Source: Methylobacter tundripaludum
GTDB lineage: Bacteria; Pseudomonadota; Gammaproteobacteria; Methylococcales; Methylomonadaceae
Assembly: GCF_002934365.1 (NCBI RefSeq)
Contig: NZ_PTIY01000009.1
Location: 62,001-126,000, forward strand
Direction: 5' to 3'
DNA length: 64,000 nucleotides
Of this stretch, positions 17,902 to 27,805 are shown in pieces (the stretch's first letter is position 1; every line of letters starts with the position of its first letter). The notes under the pieces were generated by a model, which worked only from the letters and a program-made list of their open reading frames with translations, did no database searches and was not told the DNA's origin. Position numbers and translations under genes: made by a program.

Positions 17902-19152
17902 TTATTTTATCGGTAGAAATTTGACCAGTTTAACGCTATTTTCATCCCGTTTTATAATTTCCAGCGGGTATCCGTGCAGCCTGATACCGGTTCCTGTTTC
18001 GGGGATGGTTTCCATAAACTCAATAATAAGTCCATTCAGTGTTTTAGGCCCCTCCGTGGGCAGAGACCATTGGGCGACGCGGTTTAGTTCCCTGATGGTT
18101 ATATTGGCGTCAACCAGGTAGCTGCCGTCGTTTTGGGCTCTAACGGCGACGTCGTCGGTGATCAGTTCACCTACTATTTCCTGCAATAAATCGTCCAGTG
18201 TGACTAATCCCTGCACATCGCCGTATTCATCGACCACCAGACCTATGCGGATTTTTTCATGTTTAAACCGGTGCATTTGATTATGTACCGGGGTGCTCTC
18301 AGGAATAAATGAGGGCTTGTCCAGGCAGCTGATGATGGTGTGCTTATCAAAGTCTTCCTGGTTAATCAGCACCAGTATCTTCCTTAAGTGGATAAAGCCG
18401 ATAATTCTGTCGATGCTGGTTTTGTAGACGGGTAATCGGGTATGCGGGCTGGTTTTTATTTGGCTAATGATGTCTTCAATAGGCGACTCAAGGTCTATGC
18501 CGATAATTTCGTTGCGAGGCGTCATGATGTCTTCAACCGTCGCCGATTCGAGCTCGAGTATGCCCATCAGCATTTTCTGGTAGCGTGTAGGCATCAGACT
18601 TTCCGCATCGCTAATAATACTTTTTAATTCGTCTTTATTTAGTGCATCATGACGATTTTTTTTGACATCGACGCCGACTACGCGGAGTAACAGGTTGACA
18701 AATAAATTGACGAACCAAACGATGGGATAAAGGATTTTCAGTAAAGGTGTGTAAATCCAGGCGGCGGGGAAGGCAAGCGGCTCCGGTTTGATGGCGGCGA
18801 GCGTTTTGGGCGTTACTTCCGAGCAAATAAGCATTACGATAGTCAAAATTCCGGCAGCGATAGCGACACTGGATTCTTCATCGGCATAGAGCTTAATGGC
18901 GATGACAGTCGCTATTGAGGATGCGAAATTATTGACAAAATTATTGCATAGCAAAATCAGGCCGAGCAAGCGCTCCGGTCTTTGCAGTAACTGCTGTGCT
19001 TTGGTTGCACCGGAATGATTTAGTTTAACTAAATGTTTTAAACGATAACGGTTTAGCGTCATCAAGGCCGTTTCCGAGCCGGAGAAAAAAGCGGAAAGAA
19101 TAAGCATGGCGGCAAGTATGCCAAACAGCATGCCAAGGGACATATCGTTCAA
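17902..19152 (-). CDS. CNNM/CBS-domain transporter, CorB/HlyC-CorC family
   Basis: The 416-residue protein has an N-terminal CNNM (DUF21) membrane domain, residues 1-190, with segments such as LFGILAAMLILSAFFSGSET. A CBS pair (about 205-325; MTPRNEIIGIDLESPIEDII and DEYGDVQGLVTLDDLLQEIV) and a C-terminal CorC_HlyC domain follow. Homologues are linked to Mg2+ efflux or resistance. It has no overlap with its neighbours and a 276-bp gap without recognisable genes lies between it and fleQ. Confidence 0.9.
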   Translation of the reverse strand: MNDMSLGMLFGILAAMLILSAFFSGSETALMTLNRYRLKHLVKLNHSGATKAQQLLQRPERLLGLILLCNNFVNNFASSIATVIAIKLYADEESSVAIAAGILTIVMLICSEVTPKTLAAIKPEPLAFPAAWIYTPLLKILYPIVWFVNLFVNLLLRVVGVDVKKNRHDALNKDELKSIISDAESLMPTRYQKMLMGILELESATVEDIMTPRNEIIGIDLESPIEDIISQIKTSPHTRLPVYKTSIDRIIGFIHLRKILVLINQEDFDKHTIISCLDKPSFIPESTPVHNQMHRFKHEKIRIGLVVDEYGDVQGLVTLDDLLQEIVGELITDDVAVRAQNDGSYLVDANITIRELNRVAQWSLPTEGPKTLNGLIIEFMETIPETGTGIRLHGYPLEIIKRDENSVKLVKFLPIK

Positions 19153-19428
19153 AGAAGATGTACTCTGGGGTTGTGAAAACGGCTCTAGTCTCCATGATGA
19201 GAAATTTTTGTCAAGCGTCGATGTGAGTTGCTGATGAGGTTGATTGTGTAAGTTACATTAGAAAGGTATTAGAACAATATGAAATAAAAAGAATTTTGAC
19301 ATGCTGCTGATTCGATGCTTAACTTTGCCGAATAGCTAAATAATTAGAGAGATTTTTTTTAAGGCCTTGCTGGATAATGGGCAGCAGTTACTATTCGGTC
19401 GGTTTCCAGGCTGTTAAACGGCCTATTA

Positions 19429-20949
19429 ATGAGTAATGAGTGTGAAAATATGGCGTTGCCGCGCATTTTGGTAGTTGACAATAACAAAGCAAGAATCCAG
19501 CAATTGGAGGCGGTTTTCCAGTTTATGGGATACGCAGTACAAGCCGTAGGAACGGCGGACTATGCGTCTTGTTTTAGCGAAACTGATCAGCTGTGCGGGG
19601 TTTTTGTCGGCGATGGCATTGAAAAACAGGCGACTGTGGTCAGTGATATTGTGGAGCGGGCGAATAAGATTCCCGTCGTCCTGCTGATCAATAAGGGAAC
19701 CGCACTTCAGGTTTCGACCGCGATCACCAATAGTGTGTTTCAAGTACTGGAATGGCCGACTACGCATCCCGTGTTGAAACCCATACTCGATAAATTTTCA
19801 GCATCGGGCGGGCATACGGTTTTTACAGTACGTGAAGGAGGGGACCGTCGTGCGCCTACCGCTCAGAGGCTAAAAGGCAAAAGCCAGGCTATTGTCGAGA
19901 TCCGCAAGCTGATTGAGCAGGTTGCGGAATCGGATGCAACGGTTTTAATTCTTGGCGAGTCGGGCACCGGAAAAGAAGTGGTTGCCAGGGCTTTGCACGA
20001 CGCCTCTTTTCGTAAAGACAAACCCTTTGTGCCGATAAATTGCGGCGCGATTCCGGGGGAGTTATTGGAGAGCGAATTGTTCGGGCATGAGAAAGGGGCA
20101 TTTACCGGGGCTTTAACCGCCCGGCAAGGCCGTTTTGAAATGGCCGAAGGCGGTACGCTTTTTTTGGACGAAATCGGCGATATGCCTCTGGCTATGCAGG
20201 TCAAACTATTGCGCGTATTGCAGGAACGCACCTTTGAGCGCGTAGGAAGTAACAAAACCATACATTGCGATGTGCGGGTTATTGCCGCAACGCACAGGTA
20301 TCTTGAAAACGAGATTAAAGAAAACCGGTTCCGGGAAGATCTGTTTTACCGCTTAAATGTTTTTCCTATTGAAATACCGGCCTTAAAAGACAGGGCTGAA
20401 GACATCCCCTTGTTAGTGAACGATCTGATCGCACGTATGGAAGCGTCCAATCGCGGTTCAGTGCGGATGACCTCTGCCGCATTAGCCGTGCTGATGCAAC
20501 ATGACTGGCCCGGCAATGTCAGGGAGTTGGCAAATTTGATTGAACGCTTGGCAATTATTAATCCCAAAGGGCTCGTTGACGCGGCTGATTTGCCGGAAAA
20601 ATTTCAACAGTACGACGTTTCTGAAGACATCATTAATGATGCGGAAGCGATGAGCGACGAAGAAGCTGTTAATACAAAGGAAGGAAAAGAAGATCGTGAG
20701 GAAGAGGAGGAGTCATCCGGGGCCGGACAAATTGAGGTTATCGGTACTCTTGATAGTTCGTCGGGTGCTTTAGCCCAGTTGCCGGAACAGGGAATCGATT
20801 TGAAAGAATATTTGAATGTTTTAGAACTCGATTTGATACGGCAGGCGTTAAATGAATGCAACGGCGTGGTGGCCCATGCCGCCAAGAGGTTGAATATGCG
20901 GCGTACAACATTGGTTGAGAAATTACGCAAATATGATTTGCAACGTTAA
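19429..20949 (+). CDS. fleQ: Sigma-54-dependent flagellar master regulator FleQ/FlrA
   Basis: The 506-residue protein has an N-terminal FleQ receiver-like domain ([20 protein letters not shown]) and an AAA+ domain with Walker [10 protein letters not shown] near 177-185. It also has an intact sigma-54 contact loop, GAFTGA, near 223-228, and a C-terminal Fis-type helix-turn-helix ([20 protein letters not shown]). A strongly acidic linker rich in Glu (about residues 395-437) separates AAA+ from the DNA-binding domain. Pseudomonas FleQ binds cyclic di-GMP. An alternative start is ATG 19450. It is expected to activate fleSR and fli operons. Confidence 0.93.
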   Translation: MSNECENMALPRILVVDNNKARIQQLEAVFQFMGYAVQAVGTADYASCFSETDQLCGVFVGDGIEKQATVVSDIVERANKIPVVLLINKGTALQVSTAITNSVFQVLEWPTTHPVLKPILDKFSASGGHTVFTVREGGDRRAPTAQRLKGKSQAIVEIRKLIEQVAESDATVLILGESGTGKEVVARALHDASFRKDKPFVPINCGAIPGELLESELFGHEKGAFTGALTARQGRFEMAEGGTLFLDEIGDMPLAMQVKLLRVLQERTFERVGSNKTIHCDVRVIAATHRYLENEIKENRFREDLFYRLNVFPIEIPALKDRAEDIPLLVNDLIARMEASNRGSVRMTSAALAVLMQHDWPGNVRELANLIERLAIINPKGLVDAADLPEKFQQYDVSEDIINDAEAMSDEEAVNTKEGKEDREEEEESSGAGQIEVIGTLDSSSGALAQLPEQGIDLKEYLNVLELDLIRQALNECNGVVAHAAKRLNMRRTTLVEKLRKYDLQR

Positions 20950-21031
20950 GTGGGAGAGTCAATTCTTTGGCGGATTGGTTTTTAAATGTTGGGCGAGTGA
21001 TGTAAGCAATTGAAATTAAAGTAGTTAATAT

Positions 21032-21049
21032 TTGGTCTGGTTTTTGCTT
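21032..21049 (+). promoter_or_regulatory. Sigma-54 promoter of fleSR
   Basis: TTGGTCTGGTTTTTGCTT has GG at 21034-21035 and GC at 21046-21047 with exactly 10 nt between, the -24/-12 spacing. It lies 45 bp before the fleS ATG. FleQ-dependent sigma-54 control of fleSR is established in Pseudomonas. Confidence 0.65.
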
Positions 21050-21093
21050 ATCCACAATTAAGTTTGAGAGATAAAAACCTAGAGCGATCAGAT

Positions 21094-22395
21094 ATGAATA
21101 CTCAGAAAAACCAGAAAACCGAGCAACTCACCGATGCGTTTCGCATTTTTAACGAACTATCCCAGAACTTGTCGGTTTCTTACCAAGGACTGGAAGAGCA
21201 GGTCGCCAAACTGCATGCTGAGCTTGCCTTCGCCCATAGTGAACGGCTCAGAACGCTTGAGGAAAAAGAAAAGCTTGCCAGCCGGTTGGAAAAGATATTG
21301 GCAGCGCTTCCGGCCGGGGTTATTGTGCTGGATGTGGATGGTAAGGTTTTGGATTGCAATGCGGTAGCGATAGCCTTTTTAGGCGAACCTCTGATTGGTC
21401 AGGATTGGCTTGACGTTGTCGCCCGTAGTTTGATTCCCGTCGTCGGTAACCCGCATGAACGCCAATTGAGCAATGGCAAACGGGTCAATATGACCGCCAG
21501 CAGAGACGTAGCAGATACCGATTCCGGGCAAATTATTTTGTTGTCCGACGTCAGCGAAATGCGCAACCTGCAGGATATGCTGAATCAGCAAAAACAGTTG
21601 TCGGCCATGGGCGAAATGGTCGCGAGCATGGCGCATCAGGTCAGGACGCCGCTGGCGACGGCGATACTTTATGCGTCGCAAATGGGCAGTCCGGCAGTGG
21701 ATCATGAAAAACGGCAGCGGTTTTCGCAAAAAATTCTTGAGCGTCTGCAATATCTGGAAAGGCAGGTTAACGATATGTTGATTTTTGCCAAAGACGGGCG
21801 TTTGGCGATGGAGACTTTTTCATTGGCCGAACTGTTGAATCATCTGAAAGAAGCGGTGAAAGACTATACCGGCAACGGCGGGATTGATTTGCAGATTGTT
21901 AATGAGGTACAAAGCGACGTAATGCTGGGTAATGAAAATGCCTTGCGCGGTGCGTTGCTTAATTTATTGAATAATGCGGTTGATGCGGTAGGGCAGGCCG
22001 GGTGCATACACATTTCCGTGGATCAGCTTGACGGCTGCAATTTACTGATCGTGATTGAAGATGACGGTCCGGGTATCGAAAGCGAGCTATGTCAGCGTAT
22101 TTTTGAGCCGTTTTTCACCACCAAGAGCTATGGTACCGGTTTGGGATTGGCGGTCGTCGACAGCGTAGTGAAGGCGCATGGCGGTCAAGTACGTGTCGAA
22201 TCGGTTCTGGGGCGGGGCACTGTTTTTTCGATAGTCCTGCCTTGTATCAATCAGGCGTTTGGTTTACTGCCGGGCGGGTTTTCACATAAGGCTATCCAGC
22301 CTGATGCCCTTCGGGTCAATGCAAATCTGTTCCAGACAGATTTGTCCGGTAAAAATCATCATCAACAAAGGGAGCTGAACCATGAAACAGTATGA
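21094..22395 (+). CDS. fleS: Flagellar two-component sensor kinase FleS/FlrB
   Basis: I start at ATG 21094; an in-frame TTG at 21064 is less likely. The protein of 433 residues is cytoplasmic. It has a helical N-terminus (about 15-65) and a PAS domain (ALPAGVIVLDVDGKVLDC). The phosphoacceptor segment is MGEMVASMAHQVRTPLATAI with its His, and the ATPase domain has NNAVDAV, DDGPGIES and GTGLGLAVV. It phosphorylates FleR in the known pathway. Its 3' end overlaps fleR by 14 bp. Confidence 0.93.
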   Translation: MNTQKNQKTEQLTDAFRIFNELSQNLSVSYQGLEEQVAKLHAELAFAHSERLRTLEEKEKLASRLEKILAALPAGVIVLDVDGKVLDCNAVAIAFLGEPLIGQDWLDVVARSLIPVVGNPHERQLSNGKRVNMTASRDVADTDSGQIILLSDVSEMRNLQDMLNQQKQLSAMGEMVASMAHQVRTPLATAILYASQMGSPAVDHEKRQRFSQKILERLQYLERQVNDMLIFAKDGRLAMETFSLAELLNHLKEAVKDYTGNGGIDLQIVNEVQSDVMLGNENALRGALLNLLNNAVDAVGQAGCIHISVDQLDGCNLLIVIEDDGPGIESELCQRIFEPFFTTKSYGTGLGLAVVDSVVKAHGGQVRVESVLGRGTVFSIVLPCINQAFGLLPGGFSHKAIQPDALRVNANLFQTDLSGKNHHQQRELNHETV

Positions 22396-23761
22396 TGTGT
22401 TAGTCGTTGAGGATGATCTGTCTTTATGCGAAGCACTTTGCGATACGCTGGAGATAGGCGGTTATCGTGTGGTTTCCGCCCGCAACGGTACAGAAGCGTT
22501 AATTAAGTTGGAACACAGTCAGTTTAAGCTGGTTGTCAGCGATGTGCAGATGCCGGTTATGGATGGCTTTCAGCTATTGAAAAATATGCAGCAAAAATAT
22601 TCGGAAACGCCGGTGCTGCTGATGACGGCTTTCGGGACTATCCCTAAGGCAGTCGAAGCCATGCAGGCAGGCGCTTCCGATTATCTTATCAAGCCATTCG
22701 ATGCCGAGGCGCTGGTCAATAAGGTGGCTGATTATGTGACAGCCAATCCGTCGGCGGCCAATACGGCCGATAATGAGCGAGTCGTGCAGGACAACGGCAT
22801 GAAAAAACTTTATGCGTTGACTGCCAGGGTTGCTAAAACCGATGTTACCGTGTTGTTGCAGGGTGAAAGTGGAACGGGTAAAGAAGTTATTGCCGGCTAT
22901 ATTCATCAGAATTCGGCTTATCATCGCGGGCCTTTTGTTGCGGTGAATTGCGCGGCTATTCCTGAAAACATGCTGGAGGCAATGTTGTTCGGTTATGAAA
23001 AAGGCGCATACACCGGCGCCGTTCAGTCTATGCCGGGGAAATTCGAGCAGGCTCAGGGCGGTACTTTGTTGCTGGATGAAATAGCCGAAATGGATCTGGG
23101 CTTGCAGGCAAAGTTATTGCGGGTGTTGCAGGAAAAAGAGGTCGAGCGTCTGGGCAGCCAGAAAAAAATCAAGTTGAACGTCAGAATTTTGGCGGCTACC
23201 AATCAGAAGCTAAAAGAACAGATGGAGCAAGGACGGTTCCGCGAAGATTTGTATTATCGTCTGAATGTATTCCCAATTAACATTCCGCCGTTACGCAATC
23301 GGCCGGGCGATATTTTGCCGCTCGCGCAGGAACTCATGCAGCGGCATAGATCGGACGGCAAAAAGTTGCCTGAGTTTGACCCTAAGGCTGTCGAGAAAAT
23401 GCTGGCTTATAGCTGGCCGGGTAATGTCAGGGAGCTGGATAATGTGGTGCAGCGGGCGCTTATTTTGCGGACTGGCGATAAAATTACTGTCGATGATTTG
23501 GTGTTTGAGGACATGGGCTCGATGAGGATTTCTTCCGAGAGGCAGCCTGAAACGTCTCTAGCCGAGAGTAAGGATGAAAAGCTTGAGATCAGCGGCTTGG
23601 GCGAGGGCGTTCGCTCTGCCGAAGAAAGTATTATTTTACAGACCCTGCAAATGGAAAACGGCAGTCGTAAGACAACGGCCGAGAAGTTGGGCATCAGCCC
23701 CAGAACACTCCGGTATAAAATGGCAAGGATGAAAGATTCGGGGGTGATTATTTCGTGCTAA
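22382..23761 (+). CDS. fleR: Flagellar response regulator FleR/FlrC, sigma-54 activator
   Basis: The 459-residue NtrC-type regulator has a receiver domain with phospho-Asp in VVSDVQMPVMDG (about D54). The AAA+ domain has Walker [10 protein letters not shown] near residue 161 and a C-terminal helix-turn-helix (KTTAEKLGISPRTLRYKMAR) ends the protein. The sigma-54 contact loop reads GAYTGA instead of GAFTGA, a conservative Phe-to-Tyr change. It is translationally coupled to fleS. The fliE sigma-54 promoter immediately downstream is its likely first target. Confidence 0.94.
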   Translation: MKQYDVLVVEDDLSLCEALCDTLEIGGYRVVSARNGTEALIKLEHSQFKLVVSDVQMPVMDGFQLLKNMQQKYSETPVLLMTAFGTIPKAVEAMQAGASDYLIKPFDAEALVNKVADYVTANPSAANTADNERVVQDNGMKKLYALTARVAKTDVTVLLQGESGTGKEVIAGYIHQNSAYHRGPFVAVNCAAIPENMLEAMLFGYEKGAYTGAVQSMPGKFEQAQGGTLLLDEIAEMDLGLQAKLLRVLQEKEVERLGSQKKIKLNVRILAATNQKLKEQMEQGRFREDLYYRLNVFPINIPPLRNRPGDILPLAQELMQRHRSDGKKLPEFDPKAVEKMLAYSWPGNVRELDNVVQRALILRTGDKITVDDLVFEDMGSMRISSERQPETSLAESKDEKLEISGLGEGVRSAEESIILQTLQMENGSRKTTAEKLGISPRTLRYKMARMKDSGVIISC

Positions 23762-23765
23762 CATG

Positions 23766-23781
23766 TGGCATTAAAAATGCT
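23766..23781 (+). promoter_or_regulatory. Sigma-54 promoter of the fliE operon
   Basis: TGGCATTAAAAATGCTT fits TGGCAC-N5-TTGCA, with GG at 23767-23768 and GC at 23779-23780, exactly 10 nt apart. It starts 5 nt after the fleR stop and lies about 40 bp before the fliE ATG. Activation by FleR or FleQ is expected. Confidence 0.8.
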
Positions 23782-23821
23782 TTACACTCTGTACTATATA
23801 AATGTGTAAGAGGAAAACCCC

Positions 23822-24136
23822 ATGAGTGAGATGAATGTAAATCAAGTTTTGGCTCAGATGCGGGCAATGTCACTTGAGGCCGGTAGCGCTAAAGTGCAAG
23901 AGACAGGCGGTGGGGCCGATTTTGCCGCAATGCTAAAGCAGAGTATCGGAGCTGTTAATGACACCCAGCAAACCGCCGGAAAAATGGCGGAAGCTTTTGA
24001 ACAAGGCGATACTAATGTCAGTCTTGCAGAAGTTATGGTGGCTTCGCAGAAAGCAAGTGTTTCATTTCAGGCAATGCTGCAGGTTAGAAATAAATTGGTT
24101 GAAGCCTATCAAGATGTCATGAATATGCCAATGTAG
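23822..24136 (+). CDS. fliE: Flagellar hook-basal body protein FliE
   Basis: The 104-residue length and C-terminal block are typical: NVSLAEVMVASQKASVSFQA then MLQVRNKLVEAYQDVMNMPM. FliE joins the MS ring to the rod. It lies behind a good ribosome site (AAGAGGAAAACCCCATG) and a sigma-54 promoter, and is first of the fliEFGHIJK run. Confidence 0.95.
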   Translation: MSEMNVNQVLAQMRAMSLEAGSAKVQETGGGADFAAMLKQSIGAVNDTQQTAGKMAEAFEQGDTNVSLAEVMVASQKASVSFQAMLQVRNKLVEAYQDVMNMPM

Positions 24137-24161
24137 CATGACGGCAAACTGTGATTAAAAA

Positions 24162-25988
24162 ATGAGCGAAAATAGCCTGATTGAGACCAACCCAAGTCAC
24201 CAGCATGACCCGACGGCAAAGAGCAAGGGTCATCTTGACGGTGAATCCTCTCATATTTTTGCGACCAAGGTTGATGCCCATCCCGCTCTAAAAGGTCTGG
24301 CCGGATTGACCATAGCGCGCCAGATAGGATTGATGTTGGGTCTGGCTCTGAGCGTCGCTATCGGCGTCGCTATTGTGCTATGGTCGCAGGAACCTTCCTA
24401 CGGACGTTTGTATTCCGAGATCGGCGAAAGTGATGTGGCTGAAATTCTTGAAGTTCTCAATAAGGAGAATATTAAGTATAAAGTCGAAACCGGTTCCGGG
24501 GCCATTATGGTGCCGATGGATGATGTCAGTGCAGTGAAGCTGAAATTGGCGGCTCAGGGCTTGCCTAAAAGCACCAGTATGGGATACGAGTTACTGGACA
24601 AGGAGCAGGGTTTCGGCACCAGTAAAAGCGTTGAAGCGGTGCGCTTCCAACGAGCGTTGGAAGGCGAAATTGCGCGAACCGTTATGTCTATCCAGAATGT
24701 AAAATCAGCCAGAGTGCTATTGGCTATGCCGGTTCAGTCGGTGTTTGTGCGTGAGCGCAAGAAGCCCAGCGCTTCCGTCATGGTGAACCTGTATCAAGGC
24801 AGATCGCTGGATAAAGGGCAGGTTGAGTCAATCATTCATTTAGTTGCGTCCAGTGTGCCGCAGCTTGATGCTGACCAAGTAACGGTCGTCGATCAAAAAG
24901 GGCAACTGTTAAACAGCAATAGCTCATCAGCAGCGGGGAATTTGACCTCCAAGCAATTTGAATACAAGAAAAATATCGAAGAGCATCTGATGGGGCGCAT
25001 TCAAAATATTTTGTCGCCATTGGTGGGGGGCGAGGGAATGCGCGTGCAAGTTTCAGCGGATGTGGATTTTACCGAAACTGACAGAACCCAAGAAATGTTC
25101 AATCCAGATTTGCCGGCTTTAAGGAGCGAGCAAGTATCGGAAGAGAAAAGTTCATTGTCCGCTACTCAAGGGGTTCCCGGCGCGTTATCAAATCAGCCTA
25201 CGCCTGCGGGTGTCGCCCCGCAGACAACCCCCACAACAGCGGGAGCGCCAGGTTCGACTGCCCCGAACGATCCGGCGGCGGCAGGTTCGACTCCGTCCGG
25301 TTCGGCATCAAAAAATGCAACCAGAAACTACGAGTTGGATAAAACCATTACCCATACCCGTTTAGCCACAGGCGGCTTGCGCCGATTGTCTGTGGCTGTC
25401 GTTGTCGATGACCGCCGCATATCCCAGAGCGATGGCACGGTTAAAGCGCAGTCTTATTCCCAGGAAGATATTAATCGCTTTAGCGATCTGGTAAAACAGG
25501 CGGTAGGTTTTGACAGCAGTCGAGGCGATCAGGTTACGGTCACTAATGTCGCCTTTAAAATAGACGAACTTATTGAGGCGTTGCCGGAAATACCCGTTTG
25601 GGAACAAGGCTGGTTTCTTGATGCGATGAAACAAGTTGCCGCCGCGTTGGCCGTATTGTTCCTGTTTTTTGGTGTATTGCGGCCCACGATGCGCAGTCTG
25701 GTCGGCCGGGATATGGAAGAGAAAAAAGCCTTGGCTTTGGCCGAGGCGGAAAAAAAGGCGGCCTCTATCGGGGGAACTGTCCGTTTTGATGAGCATGGCC
25801 TGCCTATCGCCGTACCGGTCGGTCAACAAAGTGTAAATTTGAAGATGCCCGAAGAAATGCAGGATCTATTGCTTTTGGACGTACCTCAGAGTTATGAGCA
25901 TCGCCTGGAATATGTGAAGCGATTGGTTGACGACGATTCAAAAGTAGTTGCGCAAGTTATTAAGTCGTGGGTTAAAAAAGATGGCTAA
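24162..25988 (+). CDS. fliF: Flagellar MS-ring protein FliF
   Basis: The 608-residue protein has one membrane helix near residues 50-70 (GLMLGLALSVAIGVAIVLW) and a second near 490-507 (VAAALAVLFLFFGVL). Between them are the ring-building motifs and a Pro/Thr/Ala/Gly-rich loop (about 345-385). The C-terminal cytoplasmic tail, ending EYVKRLVDDDSKVVAQVIKS, is the FliG-binding part in homologues. The gene overlaps fliG by 8 bp. Confidence 0.97.
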   Translation: MSENSLIETNPSHQHDPTAKSKGHLDGESSHIFATKVDAHPALKGLAGLTIARQIGLMLGLALSVAIGVAIVLWSQEPSYGRLYSEIGESDVAEILEVLNKENIKYKVETGSGAIMVPMDDVSAVKLKLAAQGLPKSTSMGYELLDKEQGFGTSKSVEAVRFQRALEGEIARTVMSIQNVKSARVLLAMPVQSVFVRERKKPSASVMVNLYQGRSLDKGQVESIIHLVASSVPQLDADQVTVVDQKGQLLNSNSSSAAGNLTSKQFEYKKNIEEHLMGRIQNILSPLVGGEGMRVQVSADVDFTETDRTQEMFNPDLPALRSEQVSEEKSSLSATQGVPGALSNQPTPAGVAPQTTPTTAGAPGSTAPNDPAAAGSTPSGSASKNATRNYELDKTITHTRLATGGLRRLSVAVVVDDRRISQSDGTVKAQSYSQEDINRFSDLVKQAVGFDSSRGDQVTVTNVAFKIDELIEALPEIPVWEQGWFLDAMKQVAAALAVLFLFFGVLRPTMRSLVGRDMEEKKALALAEAEKKAASIGGTVRFDEHGLPIAVPVGQQSVNLKMPEEMQDLLLLDVPQSYEHRLEYVKRLVDDDSKVVAQVIKSWVKKDG

Positions 25989-26997
25989 TAAGACAGAACT
26001 GAAAAAAGATTTAACCCAAGTTGACCGCGCCGCAGTGTTGTTGCTGGCGCTGGGCATGGACAGGGCGGCGCTGGTTCTAAAGCACATGACGCCCAGGGAA
26101 GTGCAGATTTTAGGTATCACGATGGCAAGCGTCGGTGAGATTTCCATAGAGATGATGGACGAGGTGGTTGAAGAGTTTATTGTCGCAGTTAAGAACCAGA
26201 CGGCTCTGGGCATGGATACCGATGAGTATATCCGAACCGTATTGATCAGCGCTTTGGGCGCAGATAAAGCGAACAGTATCCTTGACCGGATTTTGCAAGG
26301 CGGAAACACGAAGGGTATCGAACAGTTGAAGTGGATGGATACCCGGTCGATTGCAGATATGATTCGTTTAGAGCATCCGCAGATTGTCGCGACGATTATG
26401 TCCTTGATGGAAAGTGAGCAGGCGGCGGATGTGATGATGTACCTGCCCGAAAGCATGCGCGCTGACTTGATGATGAGAATTGCAACGATGAAGGGCGTGC
26501 AGCCATCCGCTCTGCGTGAGTTGGATCAAATTATGGAAAAACAACTAACCGGCTCTGATAATGTTAAATCGACCAATATTGGCGGTGTTGATGCGGTGGC
26601 TAATATTTTAAACTTTTTGGATGGCGGTGCCGCCGATCTGGTGATGTCGGGAATTGCCGAGCACAGGTCTGAATTGGCTCAGGAAATTCAGGAGAAGATG
26701 TTTACCTTTGAAGACCTCACTTCTATTGATGAAAGAGGCATGCAAACATTACTGCGCGAGGTTTCAACCGGGCAGTTGTTATTGGCGTTGCGCGGCGTGG
26801 GTAGCGAGCTTAAAGAGAAAATATTCAGTAATATGTCCAAACGTGCGGCGGAGATGCTGCGCGACGACCTGGAAGCGTCGCCGCCTGCCAAGTTGAGTGA
26901 GGTGGAATTGGCGCAGAAAGACATATTGGCCATTGCTAAAAAACTGGCGGATGCGGGTGAGATACAAATGGGCGTAGGCGGCGATGAGCTTATCTAA
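25981..26997 (+). CDS. fliG: Flagellar motor switch protein FliG
   Basis: I choose ATG 25981 (MANKTELKKDLTQVDRAAVL), which overlaps the fliF stop; an upstream in-frame start would run into FliF coding sequence. The 338-residue product has the three FliG domains, including a middle EHPQ motif (RLEHPQIVATIMSLM). The C-terminal charged helix that faces the stator includes FSNMSKRAAEMLRDDLE. It overlaps fliH by 14 bp. Confidence 0.97.
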   Translation: MANKTELKKDLTQVDRAAVLLLALGMDRAALVLKHMTPREVQILGITMASVGEISIEMMDEVVEEFIVAVKNQTALGMDTDEYIRTVLISALGADKANSILDRILQGGNTKGIEQLKWMDTRSIADMIRLEHPQIVATIMSLMESEQAADVMMYLPESMRADLMMRIATMKGVQPSALRELDQIMEKQLTGSDNVKSTNIGGVDAVANILNFLDGGAADLVMSGIAEHRSELAQEIQEKMFTFEDLTSIDERGMQTLLREVSTGQLLLALRGVGSELKEKIFSNMSKRAAEMLRDDLEASPPAKLSEVELAQKDILAIAKKLADAGEIQMGVGGDELI

Positions 26998-27805
26998 GAC
27001 GCCAAGGTTTACGGCATCGGAGCTTGCGGCCTTAGAGTTATGGAGTATGCCGGATGTTTCCGGCAGGGTAGAGGAAGATTTTGCCGGATCGGAAGTGGTG
27101 GAGCTTGAGGAGCAGGAACCGACGCCGATTTTAACGGTCGATGAAATCGAGGCCATGCAGAAGCAGGCCTATGACGAAGCATTTGCGCAAGGCAAAATGC
27201 ATGGTTTTCAGCAAGGTTTTGATGAAGGGTCCAAAAAAGGTTACGAAGATAATTTGCATTTGCTGCAAACGCAGGCGGCGACGCTGGTCAGACTGTTGGA
27301 ATCCTTAAGCGAACCGTTTAAACGCCTGGATGAAGAAGTTGAAAAAGAGCTTGTTAAGCTGGTTATAGCTATCGCTACGCAAATAATACGCCGGGAGCTC
27401 AAGATGGATCCAGGGCAAATTATTGCCGTTGTCCGGGAAACGATCAATGTTTTACCGTTGGGCTCGCAAAAAATCAGTTTGAAATTACACCCGGAAGACG
27501 CCGAGTTAGTGCGTTCCGCTCTCGCGCTTGATGAGATGTCTTCAAGTTGGACTATGGTTGAAGATCCGCTAATTACCCGTGGCGGCTGCGAAGTCGATAC
27601 CGAGATTTCACATGTTGATGCGACGGTAGAACACCGATTGACGGCTGTCATTGCAAACCTGCTGGGCGGTGAGCGGGCGCAGGATCTGGCGGCTGGAGGT
27701 CTCGCGGAAGGCTCTTCGGCAATAGGGAGTAAGCCGGGAGGCGGGGCGTTAGACGCGAGTGTTGTAAACGAGGCAGGAGCAGTTGCCGAGGATGAAGACT
27801 CGTGA
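26984..27805 (+). CDS. fliH: Flagellar export ATPase regulator FliH
   Basis: The 273-residue protein has an Ala/Glu-rich N-terminus and Gly-spaced repeats (FAQGKMHGFQQGFDEGSKKG, AxxxG/GxxxG pattern, about residues 65-90). The FliH core follows, with EVEKELVKLVIAIATQIIRR and TEISHVDATVEHRL. FliH binds and inhibits FliI and guides it to the export gate. About 45 C-terminal residues (Gly/Ala/Ser-rich) exceed the core. Its stop overlaps the fliI GTG start. Confidence 0.93.
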   Translation: MSLSKTPRFTASELAALELWSMPDVSGRVEEDFAGSEVVELEEQEPTPILTVDEIEAMQKQAYDEAFAQGKMHGFQQGFDEGSKKGYEDNLHLLQTQAATLVRLLESLSEPFKRLDEEVEKELVKLVIAIATQIIRRELKMDPGQIIAVVRETINVLPLGSQKISLKLHPEDAELVRSALALDEMSSSWTMVEDPLITRGGCEVDTEISHVDATVEHRLTAVIANLLGGERAQDLAAGGLAEGSSAIGSKPGGGALDASVVNEAGAVAEDEDS

